From Ampelomyces quisqualis (Eukaryota; Ascomycota; Dothideomycetes; Pleosporales; Phaeosphaeriaceae): 64,000 bases of DNA. The notes below the pieces were generated by a model, which did no database searches, was not told where the DNA came from, and saw only the letters and a program-made list of their open reading frames with translations. Shown piece after piece: positions 57,990 through 64,000 of the stretch. The first letter of the stretch is position 1. The number at the start of each line of letters is the position of its first letter. The position numbers and the translations under genes were made by a program. The stretch lies in the NCBI GenBank assembly GCA_018398575.1, contig JAGTXZ010000014.1, positions 372,001-436,000 on the forward strand, written 5' to 3'.

Positions 57990-58613
57990 TCAGGTACCTG
58001 CAGCACGGATAAAGACGACTTCCAGATGGCTCTTGTCGAAACAAAGTCGGAGTCTTTCGGTCGATGGCGCTGGGTTCACCTCTGTGTGCTGCTGTGTGGA
58101 CTCTCTGCAATCGACGTACACCCGGCGCAATGACCAAAATGCGCCTATGGAACATTTTTCGACGTCCCTATCCTTTGGAGGTGAATCATTCACGTCCAAG
58201 TGTTTTTCCATCAGCCTTGCATTGCTTTCACTTATCGTAATGATCTGGATATCGCGAACGACATCTGGTGATCCCCAACTCCAGAAAGTAATCGAGCTAA
58301 GGTCAAAGACGCAGTTGGAGTAAAAGTAAGGTGGCGCTTCTCGTCGTATTTGAGCGCAAGCTTGCAGCAATCGGAAGCCTTCGCAGAGGTATTTCGGTCG
58401 TGCTGACACCGGGGATTTGCTGGGTCGAGAATGTGCGACCATGATTTTGCTGTCCATGAAGGTGAATTCATATATCATCTCGCGTAGTTCCAGGGGAAGA
58501 CGAAGGAATGGCGAGTCTCGTTGATTGGCGTGCATGCTACGAAGTGGTCAGCCGAAGCCTCAGTGCGAGTTCGGTGTATCTACTTACATCGGAAGCCGAC
58601 AAGGCTCAGCCAT
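57990..58613 (-). CDS. 2EXR/F-box-like hypothetical protein
   Basis: Exons on the minus strand are 58613-58588 and 58536-57990, about 190 aa; the intron is GTAAGT...GTAG and phase 2. The frame opens MAEPCRLPIMHANQRDSPFL and at once gives RLPLELREMIYEFTF, the hallmark of the large fungal family of 2EXR/F-box-like proteins. Then come LLQACAQIRREAPPYFYSNC and the closing LRLCFDKSHLEVVFIR, also typical. The family has no settled function; an F-box-like protein-binding role has been suggested. A second possible start is the ATG at 58535, just after the intron. Confidence 0.72.
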
Positions 58614-59517
58614 CGGATGATATTTGTAACTCATCGCGTTCGTAATCTCCGAGGTGATGAGGCGTGGGAGGATAAAAACAATTGCGAGGGGAAGGCAGCT
58701 ATGGTGATGGACCCCCAACTCGTTTCAAGTGATATCTCAATACCTTCACCTGCCACTTATATCAGGGAGAGAGCAATTATTCTTATCTAAGTTGTCTGTG
58801 ACTCGATTGTGGCAGATATCTCGTGAAGACTTCTTCAGGAATACGCCCCAACCCCCTCCCGTTAGATCACTTACCCCTCACTACTGAAGTCTGGTCGACA
58901 TCCACATACGCGTACCAATTAACTCCGGTCGGTCAAGACGTTGATTCGTACGAGGGGTCATTCTAGTGCAAATTGACGTGAAGTCAATCAAGAACATCAC
59001 GAGGCTAGGTGACGTGTCCGTGCAGTTCTGTGTCCGACGCAGGGTAAGAGTGTCTGCTCAGAGTCGTCAAGGTTTGCGCTGCTGTTGCTCAGCAATGCAA
59101 TGCGAGTGACCATGAGATGATAATATGTTGACGTATCTTCACCCGGTGTTGAAAAAGTCGTGACAGCATGCACTCATGCGCATTGGGCAATGCGAGGTTA
59201 GAGCGCCAAGACGCTGTACGGAACCTCCCGGGCGCCGACAGATCTAGATGACCTTCTTGTGTCTTGAATCGTCATGTGCCGGACACTCTCACAATGACCA
59301 TGGAACAATGCGTTATTGTTGCGCCCTGCGAAAGGATGATCCCGGCTGCCTCGTTGGCGGTGAGGCGCCAGCACAGCCCAGCCTTGCTATTTCTGCCTGA
59401 GTCGTGCATCTTGAGGTCCACCAGCCACCTCATCGGCAGCTTGCTTTAGCTCGTGCATGCTGCGCTTCCTGCATTCTTGTCTTGCGAGTCGCTGTCCGCA
59501 CATTTTAACACTTCGCC
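58614..59517. other. Intergenic between divergent genes
   Basis: About 0.9 kb holding promoters for the 2EXR-like gene (minus) and the secreted cysteine-rich protein (plus). No supported gene or repeat. Confidence 0.5.
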
Positions 59518-60929
59518 ATGTACTACTCGAGCCTGTTGTCTTTACCACCAGCTATCCTGTTGCTGCTATGTGCGACCGCAACATGCGCCGAACCGCAATG
59601 GCCTCACAACGTCCCGAAACATCTCAGGTACTTCCCAGAGGACGAGGTTCATGTAAAGAGAGGACTGGAAGTGAAAGAAAGGCTGAAACATGAACGACCT
59701 ATTGGTGTGAAGAAGATGAGTGTCGACGAGGGGGAAATGTTCATGCTGGACAATTGGATATTCGCGTCCGATATCGAAAGGAGATCAGAAGCCGGCCAAT
59801 ATGGCAACGATACATTCCAAGCGCAATCTCCATTACGACCCCTCGTAGAAGAGCAATTTTTCGCTCGCATGCGCATACGAGCCGCGCTGTCAAAGAGACA
59901 GTTTGCGTGTCCTACAGGAACAAACAGTTGCTCCTCCATCGGCGCACCAGATGTCTGCTGCTCAACCAGTAGTACGTGTATAAATGTTGAGAACAGCCCA
60001 GGAGTGGGATCTGTTGGATGCTGTCCAAGAGGGCAGAGATGTGCGGGTAGCATAAGTTGCGACACGGCAAATGGATTCTCTTCCTGTCCAGACGCGCCGA
60101 ATGGAGGTTGTTGCTTGCCTGGGTTCCGTTGTAATGGTATTGGTTGTAAGTATCACAAAAAATAGAAGCTACGTTCAACGTGTGCTAACATTCTTCAGGC
60201 GCCGCTGTAGGTACATCCACAGCCTACGTACAACCATCATCCTCTCCTCCACCGCCGTCCTCCACAGCCGTCATCATCGTACCTACTACCACCTCCGCTA
60301 CACCTACGCCTACACCGACACCTTCGTCAACATCCGCATACACGTGTTCAACAGGATACTTCTCCTGCGCAGCTAGCCTGGGAGGGGGATGCTGTCAGAA
60401 CGGCCGGACATGCGCCACGGGTGCCTCCTGTCTAGGAGACTCTCCAACCAGCACACAGGCACCATCTGCGCCTGTAAGGCCAACAAGTGGTTCAGCTACG
60501 CCTTCAGCATCTTCCTCGGATGGAGTGTGCCCTACTGGCTTCTACGTTTGTAGTGCCTATTATCCATCTGGGTGCTGTAGAGTCGGCCGTGATTGTCAGA
60601 CTACAGGAAGTTGCGCATTGCCGACTTCGACAATTATTAACACAAACGGCGTTGTTATTGTTGCCCCCACTGGCGCAAGCGTTGCGACAAATGCTGCGCC
60701 GCAAGAAGGATCATGTCCAAGTGCTTGGTTCAGTTGTGCCGCCGATCGTGGCGGGAATTGCTGTCCAAACGGATATGAATGCGGAGAGCAGTGTACGGCG
60801 ACTGCATCGGGGCAGTCGGGTGTGTCGCAGAAAGTTGCGCCAAGTTCGGCAACATTTGTCTCTGCCGTTATGATTTGGACGATGGCTTCGGCCTCATTTG
60901 CAGTCGGTGTCGCTATGCTCGTTTTATGA
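59518..60929 (+). CDS. Secreted cysteine-module protein with GPI-type C terminus
   Basis: Exons are 59518-60145 and 60199-60929, about 452 aa. The N terminus MYYSSLLSLPPAILLLLCAT is a signal peptide. Then comes a charged block, KHLRYFPEDEVHVKRGLEVK and MSVDEGEMFMLDNWIF, that I recognise as a conserved leader of fungal putative GPI proteins. Four cysteine modules follow, at about residues 129-210 (long, perhaps double), 257-285, 319-347 and 381-410. The last three fit C-x(5-6)-C, then a Gly-rich loop with CC, then G-x2-C and a final C (for example CPTGFYVC and SGCCRVGRDC). Ser/Thr/Pro-rich linkers (VPTTTSATPTPTPTPSSTS) separate them. The C terminus has a small-residue region (TASGQSG) and a hydrophobic end (FAVGVAMLVL), as for GPI attachment. 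Likely cell-wall or surface protein; the activity is unknown. Chitin-binding-like modules are one possibility. Confidence 0.85.
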
Positions 60930-61098
60930 ACTGATGATTTGAGGCTCTATGACAGTTCATGCTCAAAACCTTTATTGTTTCACCATGTAGATAATTCTTA
61001 TCGTATTGCTATGCTTTCAAGGTCTTGCTATTCTCCCACCATGCCTCCTCTTATCATTCTGGCTCCCCATGATCATCGCCTCAATTCCAATCCTCCCA
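60930..61098. other. Short gap between convergent genes
   Basis: A 169 bp gap between the 3' ends of the cysteine-module gene and the prolyl hydroxylase gene. Nothing else was seen. Confidence 0.5.
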
Positions 61099-61875
61099 TC
61101 AATCTCCACCACTCCTATACTTCCCATCCAACACCCCCTCTCTCGTCCAAACATTCATCCCCACCTTCTTTCCCCTCTGCACCGGCAATCCCGCATGCAC
61201 CGTCCTCCCATCCCCGACCAACCCCTCCCTCCCGGACACCTTTTTCAAATTCCGCCAAAACACCGCATTCCCCTGTACCGGCCTAAACACCACCCCGTCC
61301 TCCGTCTCCGCATCGCAATTCACATACTCGCACCACCGCTCATCCTCCGGGACATCGAGTAAAGGAAACTGCGTGCCCCCACCAACAATGTCGTCAGACA
61401 CATGCACATACACGAAGAAACTAGACAATCTGTTTCCGCCGTATTCAGGCGTCGTTTGGGCAGCAGAAGTAAACCAGTCTGTGTGGGAATGATATTCTTG
61501 GGATTCGCCGTACTGCACTAATTGCAGCGGTTCGAGGCTTTCGCGCCGAGTGTCGAAGCCCTGGAAGTCGAGGGCGCGCTGCTCGATACATTGCACGATG
61601 TTGTCGCTCTCGAGGGATGTGGATTGCGAGGTGCGCGTGTTGGCGAGGTGTTGTTGGCCGGATGCGTCGGCGATTTGAGAGGATGTGAATTTGCCGGCGG
61701 AGATGGATTGCAGGTGCAAGGATTCGGAGGGCGTGATGAAGGCGGGGATGTATATCACTAATGGTTCGGTGGATATTATGTGTGTGTTGTAGTGGTGGGT
61801 GGGACATGTTGTGTTGGTGATGGCGGCGGATGTTAGGAGAGCGAAGAGGGGGATGGGAAGGAGGTGGGACAACAT
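61099..61875 (-). CDS. Secretory-pathway prolyl 4-hydroxylase (2OG-Fe(II) dioxygenase)
   Basis: A single exon of 258 aa. The N terminus MLSHLLPIPLFALLTSAAIT is a signal peptide, so the enzyme enters the ER. The catalytic domain is of the prolyl 4-hydroxylase alpha type: iron ligands H131-x-D133 in EYHSHTDWF and His227 in TVHAGLPV, with Lys236/237 (GKKVGMNVW) placed to bind 2-oxoglutarate. GGGTQFPLLD and GNAVFWRNL are the usual strands. There is no peptide-binding N-terminal domain as in animal collagen hydroxylases. The start is ATG 61875. It is divergent from a PDI-like gene only 312 bp away, which may be meaningful because animal prolyl 4-hydroxylase needs PDI as its second subunit. The substrate is unknown. 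Confidence 0.9.
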   Translation of the reverse strand: MLSHLLPIPLFALLTSAAITNTTCPTHHYNTHIISTEPLVIYIPAFITPSESLHLQSISAGKFTSSQIADASGQQHLANTRTSQSTSLESDNIVQCIEQRALDFQGFDTRRESLEPLQLVQYGESQEYHSHTDWFTSAAQTTPEYGGNRLSSFFVYVHVSDDIVGGGTQFPLLDVPEDERWCEYVNCDAETEDGVVFRPVQGNAVFWRNLKKVSGREGLVGDGRTVHAGLPVQRGKKVGMNVWTREGVLDGKYRSGGD

Positions 61876-62187
61876 ATTCAAGAGATGAATAATGTCGATC
61901 TTGTTAAAGGGAGGAAGAGTATTGAGCTTATTCTAAGATACAATTGTTTGAGGTCATGGTAGTAAGCGTTGGACCCTGGTCTATGTTTTGGCCTTATCTG
62001 TAGGCGAAGGTGTAAGATCCACGTGCAGGGGTTAGTTATGAAACATGAGGAGTTCGAGGTCAGGCCGACACATCCATGTCGTGCCTGATTTAGATTCGAG
62101 ACTACAACATCAATCGCGGTAAGAGTTTCTTGTTCTTTTCTTTTCGAAGATTCCCGCGCCGAATTTACAGTGGAGTAATTTATCAGA
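61876..62187. promoter_or_regulatory. Compact divergent promoter: prolyl hydroxylase / PDI-like
   Basis: A 312 bp region between the two start codons. No TATA box was identified with confidence. The short shared region would allow co-regulation. Confidence 0.5.
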
Positions 62188-63279
62188 ATGATGCACATGA
62201 CAATCTTACTTGCAAGCTGTATACCAGCAATAGCAACTGCAAAGCTCTTCCGAGACCTCTCACGATCCGATTTCGAAACATTATTACAAGACAACGAACA
62301 AGTGCTCGTATCGTTCTCATCACTGACCCTCAAAAATCTCCCTCCTTTCAACACGATCTTCTCCACCTCCGCAACAAACCTCTCGACACCCTTCGTAACC
62401 ATAAACTGCGACACCGAGCCATCATTATGCGCCTCCCACGACATAAATTCTTACCCCACCATCCGTCTCCTCTCGCGCACCCAGGATCAAGAAACATCAC
62501 AAACTCGGTATCGCGGTCCACGTACCGTCAAAGCGATCACATCCTTCGTCAAGAAGCGCGAACTCCCCGTCCTCTCACACCTCCAAGTTAGCGACATGAA
62601 CTTCCGCCGCATCGACTCCATAGTGTTCATCGCCATGCTTGCCCCAGACGACACGCACCACCTCTCCATCTTCTCCTCCGCGGCGCAAAAGCACCATTTC
62701 CAGTTCGCATTCGGATACACGACCGACGCATCGATGCCCGCGCAGGAAAAAGTACAAACTCCCTCAATACTATGCTATCGAAACGACGACGGGGATAATT
62801 TAATTCTCAGCGGCCCGTTTACGCAGCGCAATGTCGAGAAATTCCTGGTCGCTGGCTCAACCAGTGTGATTAAGACGTTCCGGGAAAAGAATGTGGAAAC
62901 GTTCATGCAGCGCGATAAATTGACTGCGTACATATTCCTGCGCACTCCAGACGAGTCAGAAGTTGGTCGCGACCTCGCGCTCGTCGCCAAAAAGTACGAC
63001 AAAGTAGTTACATTCGCGGTCGTCGATTTATCCCGCTACGCAGAGATGCCGAGGAATTTCGGGATTCAAGTCAGAGAGGACGAGGCGCTGGTTGTGCATG
63101 CACCGGGGAACGATCAGATTTTTTACTTCAAACAAGGGAAGAAGATTGGGGGGAAGGAAGTGGAGAATATGTTAGTGACGATCTTGCAGGGGAAGGCAAG
63201 TGAGGGACAGATTTTTGGAGAGGGGGCGGAAGACATACATGCGAAGGGAGGGAAAGAGGGCGGACATGATGAGCTGTGA
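62188..63279 (+). CDS. PDI-like ER protein without CXXC, ending HDEL
   Basis: A single exon of 363 aa. A signal peptide (MMHMTILLASCIPAIATA) is followed by a thioredoxin-fold domain recognisable by FETLLQDNEQVLVSFSS, VTINCDTEPSLCASHDINSY with cis-Pro90, and YRGPRTVKAITSFVKKRELP, all close to the a-domain of protein disulphide isomerase. Where PDI has a Trp-Cys-Gly-His-Cys site, this protein reads FSSLTLKN (residues 43-50): the active-site cysteines are absent and the loop is shortened. Two further thioredoxin-like domains (b, b') follow (SPFTQ-like LSGPFTQRNVEKFLV; VVTFAVVDLSRYAEMPRNFG). No second catalytic a' domain is present. The protein ends GGHDEL, an ER retrieval signal. It is thus probably a redox-inactive chaperone or partner subunit. 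Family PDIs are about 500 aa, so this one is short. Confidence 0.88.
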   Translation: MMHMTILLASCIPAIATAKLFRDLSRSDFETLLQDNEQVLVSFSSLTLKNLPPFNTIFSTSATNLSTPFVTINCDTEPSLCASHDINSYPTIRLLSRTQDQETSQTRYRGPRTVKAITSFVKKRELPVLSHLQVSDMNFRRIDSIVFIAMLAPDDTHHLSIFSSAAQKHHFQFAFGYTTDASMPAQEKVQTPSILCYRNDDGDNLILSGPFTQRNVEKFLVAGSTSVIKTFREKNVETFMQRDKLTAYIFLRTPDESEVGRDLALVAKKYDKVVTFAVVDLSRYAEMPRNFGIQVREDEALVVHAPGNDQIFYFKQGKKIGGKEVENMLVTILQGKASEGQIFGEGAEDIHAKGGKEGGHDEL

Positions 63280-63763
63280 GGAGGGAGAGTCGTGCAAGTG
63301 TGTTGGATCATGCTTGGTATCGTGCTAGGAGAACAAAGGTCATGAGAGACAGGGTGTTAGGCGGCATCCTGGGGGTTTCAAGCGCGCTGACTTATATCAT
63401 GCAAAAGTGTGAGCTGAGAAACTTCAACTCGTTCTTGTTTGGCGCCGGCGGCGTACCTAGCCTTGTGCACAGAGGGGAGTTGTATTGATAAGAACGCCAC
63501 ATCTTGCTCAAGGCATCTACACAGCCTCAGCCTCGTTATTATCTGCCTCGTGTTAGCAATCTTCAAAAGTCCGTATTGTGTGAGTGAGGGTTATGTGAGT
63601 GAGGGTTATCGGTGACTTGACATGCGGGCGCGTGTGTAGGTCGTGGGGTGCGCCACATCATATCTATTGGTCACATCTCACAGCTGAAAATCTGTGAGTG
63701 GTGGCTTTGCGCCGCGTAATTTCACAGCGGTGAAGAATAGAGGCAGTGTTTATAACAACTAGA
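63280..63763. other. Intergenic, 3' of the PDI-like gene
   Basis: Nothing recognised except a short direct repeat (gtgagtgagggttat at about 63579-63609, two overlapping copies of 14-15 nt). Confidence 0.45.
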
Positions 63764-64000
63764 ATGCGGTCAACCCCTGATGTGTGTATATGTACCCGTA
63801 AGACTGGTGGTACTGAGGTTGCACTTGACAAGGCTTGCAACATAGTCGCGATGGAATGCTCGCTGGATACTATACAGAACCATAAGAGAGGATTCGAGTT
63901 CGCCGGACTCTACAATGTGTATGTTCATCTCAACAACACGTGCGCGGCAGGCAGCGATATCTTCTTCCGCAGCACTCGAATGTTGAACAACGCGGCCTGC
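63764..64000 (+). CDS. Open reading frame cut by the window edge
   Basis: From ATG 63764 the frame is open for 79 codons to the end of the window. The peptide starts MRSTPDVCICTRKTGG and continues with GFEFAGLYNVYVHLNNTC and FFRSTRMLNNAAC. It is cysteine-bearing and not low in complexity. There is no signal peptide, no recognised family, and no stop codon within the window. It could be an internal exon (an AG acceptor, ACTAG, precedes the ATG) or chance. I do not name a function. Confidence 0.3.
   Translation, partial: MRSTPDVCICTRKTGGTEVALDKACNIVAMECSLDTIQNHKRGFEFAGLYNVYVHLNNTCAAGSDIFFRSTRMLNNAAC

Overview
The window is chromosomal DNA of a filamentous ascomycete. The evidence is short spliceosomal introns (about 46-85 nt, with CTAAC/CTGAC branch points), dense genes on both strands, and single-copy fungal genes (ELP1, MTR4, COX8, STS1/cut8, PBP1, BUD6, LST8). 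A Dothideomycete is my best guess from the flavour of the proteins; that is inference, not shown by the sequence. I saw no rRNA, tRNA, transposon or CRISPR array. Exon coordinates were assigned by hand from splice consensus and reading-frame continuity. Most junctions are firm; doubtful ones are flagged.

Region 1 (1-18 kb) looks like a secondary-metabolite locus. It holds a seven-domain non-reducing polyketide synthase (SAT-KS-AT-PT-ACP-ACP-TE), a convergent Zn2Cys6 regulator, and a DMATS-type aromatic prenyltransferase divergent from that regulator. An FAD/NAD(P) oxidoreductase of the AIF type and an MFS transporter follow and may or may not belong to the cluster. The set suggests a prenylated aromatic polyketide.

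Region 2 (19-30 kb) is housekeeping: ELP1 (tRNA wobble modification), COX8 (respiratory complex IV), MTR4 (nuclear exosome helicase) and STS1/cut8 (nuclear proteasome tether).

Region 3 (30.3-37.1 kb) is a head-to-tail array of four diverged paralogues. They share a DUF7918-like N-terminal domain and corresponding intron positions and phases. Each coding sequence carries a basic tail ending in a SUMO-interacting-motif-like peptide (MIDLT, VIDLG, VIVID, VIVLD). In copy 2 the tail lies behind an in-frame stop; in copy 4 it lies behind a broken splice donor. This is the strongest candidate for something undescribed.

Region 4 (37-57 kb) is mostly conserved cellular genes: a myo-inositol-type sugar porter, the ataxin-2 homologue PBP1, the polarisome protein BUD6, LST8 (TOR complex), a Pth11-like seven-helix membrane protein, a PP2C phosphatase and a peroxisomal acyl-CoA oxidase ending in SKL.

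Region 5 (57-64 kb) holds two small lineage-type genes and a cysteine-module secreted protein with a GPI-type C terminus. Next comes a divergently transcribed pair: a secreted/ER prolyl 4-hydroxylase and a PDI-like protein that ends in HDEL but has lost its CXXC active site. An open reading frame is cut by the right edge.
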